Positions 31,437 to 39,825 of a stretch of DNA of 41,019 nt are shown here, piece after piece. A program made the position numbers and the translations under genes. The stretch comes from Pelagibacteraceae bacterium AG-426-P20 (GTDB lineage: Bacteria; Pseudomonadota; Alphaproteobacteria; Pelagibacterales; Pelagibacteraceae). The stretch covers positions 1 to 41,019 of the forward strand of contig QCNX01000005.1 in the NCBI GenBank assembly GCA_003210015.1. Direction: 5' to 3'. Within the stretch, counting starts at the first letter, position 1. Each line of letters starts with the position of its first letter. A model generated the notes under the pieces. The model saw nothing but the letters and a program-made list of their open reading frames with translations, had not been told where the DNA came from and searched no databases.

Positions 31437-32301
31437 TTAATAATTTTTTCAGATAACTAGAGTAGTTACAATTACCATAAAAAATAATAGATTTCTTGAT
31501 ATGAGACTTGTCAATCCAGCTATTATTAAGTGCGATCTCTTCAATACAAGCAATTTTAAACCCCTGTCTATTTTCAATTGCAGAAACAAAAGCTGATGTT
31601 TTGTAAAAATCTTCTATCGATCCCGTATCCAACCAGGCACCACCTCTTCCAATTATATCTGCTGATAATTGTCGTTTTTTTTTATAAAAATTCAATAAAT
31701 CAACAATTTCGACTTCATTTCTCTTAGAAGGTTTTAATTTTTTTGCATAATTAATGACTTTGTTATCGAAAAAATACAGACCAGTAATAGCTAGGTCAGA
31801 CAAATATTTTTTTGGTTTTTCTTTGATAGACAGAATTTTATTTTTTTTATCAACTTTTGCTACACCAAAAGACTCTGGTTTTTGAACTTTATGAAGCACG
31901 ACTCTTGCACCTTTTTTTAGTTTCGTATTTTCTTTAAGCTGTTTAGTTAAACTTTGTCCGTAAAAAAAATTATCACCTAAAATCATAGCAACATTTTCTT
32001 TACCAATAAATTTTTCACCTATTACAAAAGCATCAGGTAAACCACGAGGTTTTGTTTGTTCTAAATAAGAAATTTTAATTCCCAAATTGTTTCCGTTAGG
32101 AATAATTTTTTTATATTGATTTAGTTGACCTTTGTTAACAATAATTAAAATATCTTTTATCCCTGCAAGCATTAATATTGAAAGAGGATAAAATATCAAA
32201 GGTTTATCATAAATCGGGAGTAGTTGTTTATTAACAGCTTTGGTTAAAGGACTCATTCTTGTTCCTTTACCACCAGCTAATATTATACCTTTTTTAATCA
32301 T
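31423..32301 (-). CDS. rmlA: Glucose-1-phosphate thymidylyltransferase
   Basis: A 292-residue nucleotidyltransferase that makes dTDP-glucose from dTTP and glucose-1-phosphate. The N-terminal loop GIILAGGKGTRMSPLT, followed by NKQLLPIYDKPLIFYPLS, is the RmlA signature. MILGDNFFYG and KEKPKKYLSDLAITGLYFFD complete the active site, and RGGAWLDTGS is near the end. Length equals the usual family length. It overlaps rmlB upstream by four bases (ATGA) and the glycosyltransferase downstream by 14. RmlC and RmlD are not in the window, so the final sugar need not be rhamnose. Confidence 0.93.
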   Translation of the reverse strand: MIKKGIILAGGKGTRMSPLTKAVNKQLLPIYDKPLIFYPLSILMLAGIKDILIIVNKGQLNQYKKIIPNGNNLGIKISYLEQTKPRGLPDAFVIGEKFIGKENVAMILGDNFFYGQSLTKQLKENTKLKKGARVVLHKVQKPESFGVAKVDKKNKILSIKEKPKKYLSDLAITGLYFFDNKVINYAKKLKPSKRNEVEIVDLLNFYKKKRQLSADIIGRGGAWLDTGSIEDFYKTSAFVSAIENRQGFKIACIEEIALNNSWIDKSHIKKSIIFYGNCNYSSYLKKLLNGKK

Positions 32302-33311
32302 CCTTTACCCAATCTTTTTACAATATCTTTTTTAGTTAGAGATTTATAATATTTTTTGTTTTTATAATACCAATCAAAAGTTAATTTAATACCTTGTCTA
32401 AAATTTGTTCTTGGTTTCCAGCCGAGTTTAGACTTTATTTTATTACTATTTAAGGCATACCTGACATCATGGCCAGGTCGATCTTTTACAAATAAAATTT
32501 TAACTTTTTTTCCAATTTTAGTACTTAGTTTTGAAACATTAATTAACTGTTTTGAAACTTGTAAATTATTAAGATTTTTATTTGATCCAATATTGTAAAA
32601 TTCACCAATTTTACCTTTTGTTAAAACTTTTAGAAGTGCTTCACAATGATCTTTAACATAAATCCATTCTCTTGAGTTTTTGCCTTTGCCATAAATAGGT
32701 AGAGGTTTGTTATTTAAAATATTATAAATAAGTTTAGGAATTAATTTTTCTGGATGTTGTTTAGGACCATAATTATTTGAGCAATTTGTAATCATTGCGG
32801 GAATTTTATAAGTTCTGACGTAAGAACTAACCAAATGATCTGAAGAAGCTTTACTAGCAGCATAGGGCGAGCTTGGTTTATATGGATAATTTTCAGAAGA
32901 TCTACCAGATAAAATATCTCCATAAACTTCATCTGTTGATATATGAATTAGTTTTGATTTATGTTTTTTAACATAATCTTTAAAACATTCTAACAGATTA
33001 AAAACTCCAACTATATTGCTTTGAATAAAATTTTCAGGAGCATCAATTGATCTATCAACATGAGTTTCAGCTGCAAGATTAAAAATGGCATAAGGTTTAT
33101 GTTTAAAAAGTATTTTTTTAAGTTTTTTGTCTTTAATATTGCACCTTATAAATTTGTATTTTCCTGAATTTTTATATTCTTTTGTATTATAAAAATTTGA
33201 TGAATAGCTAACTTTATCAATGTTAATTACATGGAATTTTTTAGAAATTAGTAAATCTATTAAATTACTTCCAATAAATCCTAATCCACCAGTAACAAGA
33301 ATTTTTTTCAT
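32298..33311 (-). CDS. rmlB: dTDP-glucose 4,6-dehydratase
   Basis: A 337-residue short-chain dehydrogenase-like enzyme making dTDP-4-keto-6-deoxyglucose. NAD is bound by TGGLGFIGSNLID at the N-terminus. NLAAETHVDRSID is specific to this family, the catalytic Asp-Glu pair lies in HISTDEVYGD, and the Tyr-x3-Lys is in SPYAASKASS. GKGKNSREWIYVKDHCEA is the typical C-terminal block. It starts 8 bases after apt and overlaps rmlA by ATGA, so the four genes apt-rmlB-rmlA-glycosyltransferase look like one operon. Confidence 0.94.
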   Translation of the reverse strand: MKKILVTGGLGFIGSNLIDLLISKKFHVINIDKVSYSSNFYNTKEYKNSGKYKFIRCNIKDKKLKKILFKHKPYAIFNLAAETHVDRSIDAPENFIQSNIVGVFNLLECFKDYVKKHKSKLIHISTDEVYGDILSGRSSENYPYKPSSPYAASKASSDHLVSSYVRTYKIPAMITNCSNNYGPKQHPEKLIPKLIYNILNNKPLPIYGKGKNSREWIYVKDHCEALLKVLTKGKIGEFYNIGSNKNLNNLQVSKQLINVSKLSTKIGKKVKILFVKDRPGHDVRYALNSNKIKSKLGWKPRTNFRQGIKLTFDWYYKNKKYYKSLTKKDIVKRLGKG

Positions 33312-33319
33312 TTTAATTA

Positions 33320-33847
33320 TTAATGACCCGGAAACTCAATTAAATTTTCTACTTTATACCCTTTTTTGACCAAATTGTCAGAACCATTTAAATCAAAAAG
33401 ATTTATAACAAACACAAAACAAGCAACGTTTCCACCAGAAATTTCAATTAATTTTGCAGCTGCTTCAGCAGTACCACCCGTTGCGATTAAATCATCAATG
33501 ATTAAAACTTTATCATGTTTATTAACAGAGTCTTTATGCATTTCTATTGTTGCAGTTCCATATTCTAATTCAAAATCCACAGAATGGACTTCACCAGGTA
33601 ATTTGTTTTTTTTTCTTAACATTATAAAAGGTTTTTTTAGAATATAAGAAACGGCTGATGCAAAAACAAAACCTCTTGATTCTATGGCTGCTATTTTATT
33701 AAAATTAAATCTTTTTGACCTTTCCACTATTTGATCAATAGTGTCAGCAAATGCTTTTTCATCTTTAATTAGGGTTGTAATATCTCTAAATAATATACCT
33801 TTTTTTGGATAATCAGGAATAGATCTGATAAAATCTTTTAAATTCAT
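33320..33847 (-). CDS. apt: Adenine phosphoribosyltransferase
   Basis: A 175-residue type I phosphoribosyltransferase converting adenine and PRPP to AMP. DYPKKGILFRDIT near the N-terminus, the ESRGFVFASA block, RKKNKLPGEVHS and the PRPP loop VLIIDDLIATGGTAEAA are all diagnostic. Length is normal. It is divergent from mtnP (41 bases between starts), whose reaction releases adenine, so the two are functionally linked and may share a promoter region. It leads the rmlB-rmlA operon, probably by compaction rather than function. Confidence 0.94.
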   Translation of the reverse strand: MNLKDFIRSIPDYPKKGILFRDITTLIKDEKAFADTIDQIVERSKRFNFNKIAAIESRGFVFASAVSYILKKPFIMLRKKNKLPGEVHSVDFELEYGTATIEMHKDSVNKHDKVLIIDDLIATGGTAEAAAKLIEISGGNVACFVFVINLFDLNGSDNLVKKGYKVENLIEFPGH

Positions 33848-33888
33848 AATAGTAATTTATAAAACTATAAATAAATTAATTTTTAAAC

Positions 33889-34761
33889 ATGACAATAAAT
33901 AAATTAGCTATAATAGGTGGCAGTGGTCTTTACGATGTTGAGGAGTTCAAAAATAGGGAATTATTGAATATAAATACTCCCTGGGGAAAACCTTCAGATC
34001 AAATTTTAAAAACAAAATTTAATAATAAAGAGGTTTATTTTTTGCCAAGGCATGGAAGGGGTCATTTTATTTCACCTTCAAAAATAAACTTTAGAGCAAA
34101 TATTGATGCTCTTAAACAATTAGGTGTAACTGATATTGTTTCAGTTTCAGCAGTTGGTTCTTTAAAAGAGGATTTGCCACCAGGAAAATTTGTAATTGTT
34201 GATCAATTTATAGACCGGACATTTGCCAGAGAAAAAACATTTTTTGATGGAGAGATTGTTGCTCATGTTTCCATGGCACACCCTACATCTAATGGTTTAA
34301 TGAATGCCTGTGAAGATGCAATTAAAAAAGAAAAAATAGAATATCAAAGAAATGGAACATATGTTGTGATGGAAGGTCCACAATTTTCAACACTAGCAGA
34401 GTCTAATTTATATAGATCTTGGAAAGCAGATGTAATTGGGATGACTAATATGCCAGAGGCAAAATTAGCAAGAGAAGCAGAAATAAGATACGCATCTGTC
34501 TCAATGGTAACAGATTATGATTGCTGGCATCCAGATCATGAAAATGTTGATGTTCAGCAAGTGATAAAAGTTTTATTGGGTAATGCGGCTAAAGCAAAAA
34601 ATATGATTAAAAATTTAATAGAAAATTTTGAAAATCACATTGACCCCAAAGATCCAACAAATAATTGTTTAGATGTTGCAATAATAACTGCTCCGGAAAA
34701 AAGAACAAAAAAAACAATAGAAAAATTAAAAACTGTTGCTGGAAGGGTTCTTAGTAAATAA
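33889..34761 (+). CDS. mtnP: S-methyl-5'-thioadenosine phosphorylase
   Basis: A 290-residue trimeric-type purine nucleoside phosphorylase cleaving methylthioadenosine with phosphate to adenine and 5-methylthioribose-1-phosphate. GGSGLYDVEEF binds phosphate, LPRHGRGHFISPSKINFRAN is the family block, YVVMEGPQFSTLAES contacts the sugar, and VTDYDCWHP contacts the base with Asp. The stop is shared with the mtnA start (TAATG). It removes the by-product of the SpeD-SpeE reaction encoded four genes later in the same operon. Confidence 0.93.
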   Translation: MTINKLAIIGGSGLYDVEEFKNRELLNINTPWGKPSDQILKTKFNNKEVYFLPRHGRGHFISPSKINFRANIDALKQLGVTDIVSVSAVGSLKEDLPPGKFVIVDQFIDRTFAREKTFFDGEIVAHVSMAHPTSNGLMNACEDAIKKEKIEYQRNGTYVVMEGPQFSTLAESNLYRSWKADVIGMTNMPEAKLAREAEIRYASVSMVTDYDCWHPDHENVDVQQVIKVLLGNAAKAKNMIKNLIENFENHIDPKDPTNNCLDVAIITAPEKRTKKTIEKLKTVAGRVLSK

Positions 34762-35831
34762 TGAAAATAGAGGGAAAAGAATATCGCACTATTTGGTTTG
34801 AAAATAATATTGTTAAAATAATAGATCAGACAAAACTTCCTCATAAATTTATTATTAAAGATTTAAAAACAGTAAACGATGCAATAAATGCAATCAAAAC
34901 TATGGAAGTAAGAGGCGCTCCTCTAATAGGAGCTACAGCAGCTTACGGATTAGTTTTAGCTATAATTGAAAATAATGATCAATCATTTTTAAAAAATTCT
35001 GCAGAAAATTTAGCAAGTTCAAGACCTACGGCTATAAATTTAAAGTGGGCTGTAGATAGAATGATGAAAAAATTATCAGGTGTTAATAGTGATAAAATTT
35101 TAGAAATAGCCCTGAATGAGTCAAAAGAAATTTGTGAAGAAGATATAAAATTTTGTGAAAATATTGGATTAAATGGCTTAAAAATAATTGAAGAAATTTA
35201 TAGTAAAAAAAAAGATACTGTTAATATTTTAACACACTGTAATGCAGGCTGGCTTGCAACCATTAATTGGGGGACTGCAACTTCCCCTATTTATCATGCA
35301 CACAAAAAAGGGATACCAGTACATGTTTGGGCTGATGAAACTAGACCAAGAAACCAAGGAGCAAACCTTACTTCTTATGAATTAAATGAAGAAGGAATTA
35401 AAAATACAATTATTGCAGATAATACAGGTGGCATTTTAATGCAAAGAGGTGATGTTGATATGTGTATTGTTGGAACTGATAGAACTTTAGCAAATGGAGA
35501 TGTTTGTAATAAAGTCGGAACTTACCTAAAAGCGTTAGCTGCTCACGATAATAATATTCCTTTTTACGTTGCTCTTCCAAGTTCAACAATAGATTGGAAT
35601 ATTAATGATCATAAAGATATTCCAATCGAAGAGAGAGACTCTGAGGAATTATCACACGTAGAAGGTTTAGATGATGCGGGAAATATAATGAAAATTCAAA
35701 TTTACCCAAAAAAAAGTACAGCAATGAATTTAGCTTTTGATGTTACACCTGCCAAATATGTTACAGGTTTGATAACTGAAAAAGGTATATGCCAAGCATC
35801 ATCTGAAGGATTAAAAAAATTATTTCGATGA
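34761..35831 (+). CDS. mtnA: S-methyl-5-thioribose-1-phosphate isomerase
   Basis: A 356-residue eIF2B-like isomerase turning 5-methylthioribose-1-phosphate into 5-methylthioribulose-1-phosphate. MEVRGAPLIGATAAYGL is the N-terminal signature. The catalytic Cys is in ILTHCNAGWLAT, the substrate loop is ADETRPRNQGA, and the catalytic Asp is in IVGTDRTLANGDV. Length is normal. It overlaps mtnP by one base and the aldolase by ATGA, so the three are translationally coupled. Confidence 0.94.
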   Translation: MKIEGKEYRTIWFENNIVKIIDQTKLPHKFIIKDLKTVNDAINAIKTMEVRGAPLIGATAAYGLVLAIIENNDQSFLKNSAENLASSRPTAINLKWAVDRMMKKLSGVNSDKILEIALNESKEICEEDIKFCENIGLNGLKIIEEIYSKKKDTVNILTHCNAGWLATINWGTATSPIYHAHKKGIPVHVWADETRPRNQGANLTSYELNEEGIKNTIIADNTGGILMQRGDVDMCIVGTDRTLANGDVCNKVGTYLKALAAHDNNIPFYVALPSSTIDWNINDHKDIPIEERDSEELSHVEGLDDAGNIMKIQIYPKKSTAMNLAFDVTPAKYVTGLITEKGICQASSEGLKKLFR

Positions 35832-36484
35832 AAAATTTAGATCAAAGAAATCAAATTATTGAATATTCTTTAAAATTAAACTCTACAAACCTTTCACCTC
35901 TTAGATCAGGCAACATATCTTTGAGAGGTAAAGAAAATGACAAAGATGGATATTTAATTACCCCGTCAGGAAAAAAATACGATACATTAAAACCAGATGA
36001 CATTGTTTTTATGGGTTTAAACGAAGAAGAAGAAAAAAACGACTCAACTAACAAACCCTCATCTGAATGGAGATTTCATCGAGATATTTATTTAAAAAAA
36101 AAAGAAGCAAAAGCTATTGTTCACGCTCATTCTCCACACGCAACAGCTGTATCTTCACATGGAAAACCAGTACCACCATTTCATTATATGATTGCTCTTG
36201 CTGGGGGTGAAGACATAAAATGTGCAGAATATGCTACTTTTGGTACAGAAGATCTTTCTAATAATGTAATTAAAGCCTTAGAAAATAGAAGCGCATGCTT
36301 AATGTCTAATCACGGTCAGGTTGCTTTTGGTAAAAATTTAGAGGATGCATTTGAACTTGCACAAGAGATAGAAAATATTTGTCATCAATACACTATTGCT
36401 CTAAAGTTAGGTACTCCAAAGATTCTCTCATTTGAAGAAATGAAAAAAGTTTTGGATAAAGCTAAAGGTTATAAAAAAAGGTAA
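35828..36484 (+). CDS. Class II aldolase, probably 5-methylthioribulose-1-phosphate aldolase (DHAP shunt)
   Basis: A 218-residue zinc aldolase of the FucA/AraD family. The metal ligands are visible as VHAHSPHATA (two His) and SNHGQVAFG (third His). The catalytic Glu lies in SSEWRFHRDIY, matching L-fuculose-phosphate aldolase. Placed directly after mtnP and mtnA with ATGA coupling, it most likely acts as the 'Ald2' of the DHAP shunt, splitting methylthioribulose-1-phosphate to DHAP and 2-methylthioacetaldehyde. MtnB, a dehydratase of the same fold, is the alternative, but no mtnC, mtnD or mtnE accompanies it. The SpeD-SpeE gene starts one base after its stop. Confidence 0.82.
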   Translation: MKNLDQRNQIIEYSLKLNSTNLSPLRSGNISLRGKENDKDGYLITPSGKKYDTLKPDDIVFMGLNEEEEKNDSTNKPSSEWRFHRDIYLKKKEAKAIVHAHSPHATAVSSHGKPVPPFHYMIALAGGEDIKCAEYATFGTEDLSNNVIKALENRSACLMSNHGQVAFGKNLEDAFELAQEIENICHQYTIALKLGTPKILSFEEMKKVLDKAKGYKKR

Positions 36485-36485
36485 A

Positions 36486-37526
36486 ATGATTAAAGTTGGG
36501 GAGCATATTACTTTAGATATTATAGGTACTATAAAAGAGTACGATCCCTCAGTTTATGAGAAGGTTATTAATAAAATTGCTAAAGCTGCAGATGTAACTA
36601 TTTTAAATATTTCAAAATATAAATTTGAACCTCAAGGATTTACAATTTTGGCATTATTAGCAGAAAGCCATATAAGCTTTCATACTTTTCCAGAAAAAGG
36701 AATAATCAGTTTTGATTTTTTCACATGTGGAAAAATAAGCCCTTCTATTGCAATCGATATAATAAAAAAAGAATTTGAATATAAAAGAATTGTTAAAAAA
36801 GAATTTAATAGAGACACAAAATCTCTTTACCATGATATTTACAGCTCGCCTGGTTTACAAAAATCATATGTAGTAAATGAAGTTTTAGAAGACTTTAAAT
36901 CAAAAGTTGGTCAACACATAGAAATTTTGGAATTAGAACAGTTTGGAAAATCTTTATTTATTGATGGGGAAATACAAGTAGCAGCTTCTGATGAGCATTT
37001 ATATAGCTCAACATTTGTTGGTGCAGGTTTAAAATTAAACAAAGAAAATGAAAGAGCTGCAATAATAGGTGGAGGTGACGGCGGTGTTGCTAGAGAATGT
37101 ATTTCTAAAAATTTTAATTTTGTAGATTGGTATGAACTTGACCCTGAAGTTGTTGAAGTTTGCAATAAACACTTGGGCGATATTGGTAAAAAAGCTACTG
37201 AAAAAAACTCAGTAAAATGTGTTTGGGGTGATGCATTCGAGAGTATTAAACAAGCAAGTGACGATACATATGACCATATATTTGTAGATTTAAACGATGA
37301 TCAATTTTGTATTGATTTAGCTTCAAAAAATATGGACTCTTTAGTAAGAATTTTAAAACCTAAGGGAGTGATAACAGCCCAGGTTGGAAGTCAAGACAAA
37401 AAACCTCTTCAAGTTGAAAATTGGCTGAATGTTTTCAACCATCATTTTGGAAATACTAATTTATCAAGAGTTTATATACCAAGTTTTGACTGTTCTTGGA
37501 ATTTTTCCTCATCAATAAATCACTAA
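36486..37526 (+). CDS. speDE: Fused S-adenosylmethionine decarboxylase-spermidine synthase-like protein
   Basis: A 346-residue fusion. Residues 1-110 are a class 1b AdoMet decarboxylase: LLAESHISFHTFPEKG contains the self-cleavage site before Ser61 and the processing His66, and FFTCG holds the catalytic Cys81. Residues about 112-346 are a spermidine-synthase fold: GGGDGGVARE (195-204) binds the nucleoside, YELDPE follows, and VDLND keeps both active-site Asp residues. The usual DEFIYHE is DEHLYSS and the DP-x-GP loop is absent, so the amine acceptor may not be plain putrescine. It would make its own decarboxylated AdoMet and release methylthioadenosine, which the upstream genes recycle. Confidence 0.9.
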   Translation: MIKVGEHITLDIIGTIKEYDPSVYEKVINKIAKAADVTILNISKYKFEPQGFTILALLAESHISFHTFPEKGIISFDFFTCGKISPSIAIDIIKKEFEYKRIVKKEFNRDTKSLYHDIYSSPGLQKSYVVNEVLEDFKSKVGQHIEILELEQFGKSLFIDGEIQVAASDEHLYSSTFVGAGLKLNKENERAAIIGGGDGGVARECISKNFNFVDWYELDPEVVEVCNKHLGDIGKKATEKNSVKCVWGDAFESIKQASDDTYDHIFVDLNDDQFCIDLASKNMDSLVRILKPKGVITAQVGSQDKKPLQVENWLNVFNHHFGNTNLSRVYIPSFDCSWNFSSSINH

Positions 37527-37586
37527 TTTTTTCTTTTTTAAATCTCCAATTTGTGAAATACTATTTTTTTTATTAAAGGAGAAACT

Positions 37587-38414
37587 ATGAATATATTCAA
37601 AAAAACTATTTTTTCAGTTTTACTTTCTTTGTTAGTAATGGGAAATGTAAATGCTGACAAAATTAGAATTGGAACCGAAGGTGCCTATCCTCCATGGAAC
37701 TCAAAAACTGAGGCAGGTAAGTTAATAGGATTTGAAGTAGAATTAGCTTACACACTATGTAGATATATTGGACAACAATGTGTAATGGTTGAACAAGATT
37801 GGGATGGTATGATACCAGCGTTAATCATGAGAAAGTTTGATGCAATAATGGCGGGTATGTCAATTACTGCTGAAAGACAAAAAGCTATTAGCTTTTCTCA
37901 AGGTTATGCAGATGAAGTTGCTTCATTGGCAGTGATGAAAGGATCTAGCCTTGAAGGTTTAGATACACCTGCTGGAATTAATTTAACTAAACCTAACGCG
38001 GCAGCAAAAAAAGCATTAAAAACTCTTACAGCAGCCTTAGCTGGAAAAACAGTTTGTGTACAAACTGCTACCATTCATCAAAACTTTTTAGATTCTGGTG
38101 ATGTTGGAAAAGTGAATGTAAGAACTTATAAAACACAAGACGAAGTAAACTTAGACTTAGCGTCAGGAAGATGTGATGCTGCACTAGCTGCTGCTGTTGC
38201 ATTCAGTGATTATGCAGAAAAATCTGGTAAACCAGTTGTCTTAACTGGACCTACTTTTTCAGGTGGAGCATTTGGTAATGGCGTTGGAGTTGGTATTAGA
38301 AAAGATGATACTGAACTTCTAAATAAGTTTAATGCCGCAATTAACAAAGCGAGAAAGAACGGAGATATTAGTAGAATAGCTACTAAGTGGTTCGGTTTCG
38401 ACGCTTCTATGTAA
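37587..38414 (+). CDS. Polar amino acid ABC transporter substrate-binding protein
   Basis: A 275-residue periplasmic protein of the SBP_bac_3 family. Residues 1-23 form a signal peptide ending GNVNA. The mature protein begins DKIRIGTEGAYPPWNSK and has the IGFEVELAYTLC, DWDGMIPALIMRKFDAIMAGMSIT and GKTVCVQTATIHQNFL blocks of the lysine/arginine/ornithine-octopine group. The acidic residue that would bind a ligand amino group is in RCDAALAA. AAAGGAG before the ATG marks a strong start. Two permease genes follow after a hairpin; no ATPase gene is present. Basic amino acids, opine-like compounds or ectoine-type solutes are all possible. Confidence 0.88.
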   Translation: MNIFKKTIFSVLLSLLVMGNVNADKIRIGTEGAYPPWNSKTEAGKLIGFEVELAYTLCRYIGQQCVMVEQDWDGMIPALIMRKFDAIMAGMSITAERQKAISFSQGYADEVASLAVMKGSSLEGLDTPAGINLTKPNAAAKKALKTLTAALAGKTVCVQTATIHQNFLDSGDVGKVNVRTYKTQDEVNLDLASGRCDAALAAAVAFSDYAEKSGKPVVLTGPTFSGGAFGNGVGVGIRKDDTELLNKFNAAINKARKNGDISRIATKWFGFDASM

Positions 38415-38422
38415 TTTATTTT

Positions 38423-38456
38423 AGATTTGGCGACTATAATGTATAGTCGCCAATCT
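38423..38456 (+). terminator. Hairpin between amino acid binding-protein and permease genes
   Basis: TTGGCGACTATA and TATAGTCGCCAA form a perfect 12-bp stem with loop ATG; AGAT/ATCT adds four more pairs beyond one bulged T. No T-run follows, so it is more likely a message-stabilising or processing hairpin than a strong terminator. The stem ends just before the permease ATG and may also affect its translation. Confidence 0.75.
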
Positions 38457-38458
38457 CT

Positions 38459-39151
38459 ATGGAACTTCTAGCATTTGGTGATACTGGTTGGGGTGATGAG
38501 TTGTTTTATGCTACCCTAATGACTATAGCTGTATCTATTACAGCAATGATCATCGGTTTTAGTTTTGCAGCAATTTTTACTCCACTTAAACTATCAAAGA
38601 ATAAATTATTAAATTTAATTGCAAATTCTTACACAACAGTAATTAGAGGCGTTCCAGAATTATTAGTAATTTATCTTTTCTTTTTTGGAGGGACTGGCGC
38701 AGTAATGTTTGTTGCCTCAATATTTGGTTATAATGAATATATTGAAATAAATGCGTTCATAACTGGTGCGTTCGCAATTGGAATTATTTCAGGAGCCTAC
38801 TCAACTGAAGTCTTTAGGGGAGCAGTTATGTCAATCGACAAAGGTCAATTTGAGGCTGCTAAAGTTTTAGGATTAAGTAAATTTGTGCAATTTTATAAGA
38901 TTATTCTTCCACAAGTTTTACGACTAGCTATTCCCAATCTAAGTAATGTTTGGCAAATTACACTTAAAGACACATCTTTAATTTCCGTGACTGGTTTGGT
39001 TGAAATTATGAGACAATCTTATATTGCAGCTGGATCAACAAGAGATCCTTTATTCTTTTACTCATTCGCTGCAGTTTTGTATTTATTACTTACTTTTGTA
39101 AGCATGAAATTAATCAATAGATTAGAAGTTAAATATAGTAGGGGGTATTGA
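38459..39151 (+). CDS. Polar amino acid ABC transporter permease (HisQ-like)
   Basis: A 230-residue inner-membrane permease with about five helices. RGVPELLVIYLFFFGG is the standard block before the second half, AYSTEVFRGAVMSIDKGQFEAAKVLGLS is the EAA loop that contacts the ATPase, and ILPQVLRLAIPNLSNVW follows. It is the first of two permease genes after the binding protein and overlaps the second by TGATG. There is no room for a ribosome site between the hairpin and its ATG, so expression may be modest. Confidence 0.9.
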   Translation: MELLAFGDTGWGDELFYATLMTIAVSITAMIIGFSFAAIFTPLKLSKNKLLNLIANSYTTVIRGVPELLVIYLFFFGGTGAVMFVASIFGYNEYIEINAFITGAFAIGIISGAYSTEVFRGAVMSIDKGQFEAAKVLGLSKFVQFYKIILPQVLRLAIPNLSNVWQITLKDTSLISVTGLVEIMRQSYIAAGSTRDPLFFYSFAAVLYLLLTFVSMKLINRLEVKYSRGY

Positions 39152-39825
39152 TGGATTTTGAATTAATGATTAATAGTTTCCCTAAATTATTAAGTGCAGC
39201 AGTGATAACATTAAAACTTCTTTCTGTTTCTTTGGTAATAGGACTATTCATTGGATTATTTTTTGCAATTCTAAGATTAAATAAAAATATTTTTATCAAT
39301 AAGTTTGCTTATGGATACTCTTATATATTTAGAGGTACACCACTTTTAGTACAAATTTTTATAATTTATTTTGGATTAGGTCAGATTGAATATTTAAGAT
39401 CGACAGTTTTATGGGTAATTTTAAAAGAACCATATTGGTGTGCAATTATCGCTTTTGCTTTAAACACTGGTGCTTATACATCTGAAATTTTAAGATCAGC
39501 ATTCCAAACAATTAAACCTGGTATAATTGAGGCTGGTCAAAGCTTAGGTATATCTAGCAAGATTATTTTTTATAAAATACAAATTCCAATTGCTATTAGA
39601 CAATCCCTTCCAGCTTATGGAAATGAAATAATTCTGATGATGAAAGGCACTTCTCTAGCAAGCACGGTTACAATTATGGATTTAACTGGTGTTGCAAAAT
39701 ATATAATTTCTACAACTTTTAAACCGATAGAAGTATTCATAGTTGCTGGTGGAATTTATCTATTTATGACTTTTATTATTCACAACGTAATCAAATTTTT
39801 GGAAAAAAAATATAGTTTTAATTAA
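39151..39825 (+). CDS. Polar amino acid ABC transporter permease (HisM-like)
   Basis: A 224-residue permease with the same plan as its partner: FRGTPLLVQIFIIYFGLGQ, ALNTGAYTSEILRSAFQTI with the EAA loop GIIEAGQSLGISS, and IPIAIRQSLPAYGNE. The track begins at TTG 39148, but ATG 39151 overlaps the previous stop (TGATG) and is preceded by AGTAGGGGG, so it is preferred. The gene overlaps the end of the convergent M24 gene by four bases. The ATPase that should pair with these permeases is not in the window. Confidence 0.9.
   Translation: MDFELMINSFPKLLSAAVITLKLLSVSLVIGLFIGLFFAILRLNKNIFINKFAYGYSYIFRGTPLLVQIFIIYFGLGQIEYLRSTVLWVILKEPYWCAIIAFALNTGAYTSEILRSAFQTIKPGIIEAGQSLGISSKIIFYKIQIPIAIRQSLPAYGNEIILMMKGTSLASTVTIMDLTGVAKYIISTTFKPIEVFIVAGGIYLFMTFIIHNVIKFLEKKYSFN

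Noticed and set aside
29641-33311. Genomic island inserted at the tRNA gene
   Set aside because: The glycosyltransferase ends 10 bases from tRNA-Met, but there is no integrase, no repeat of the tRNA 3' end and no visible composition change; rmlB and rmlA sit in an ordinary operon with apt.
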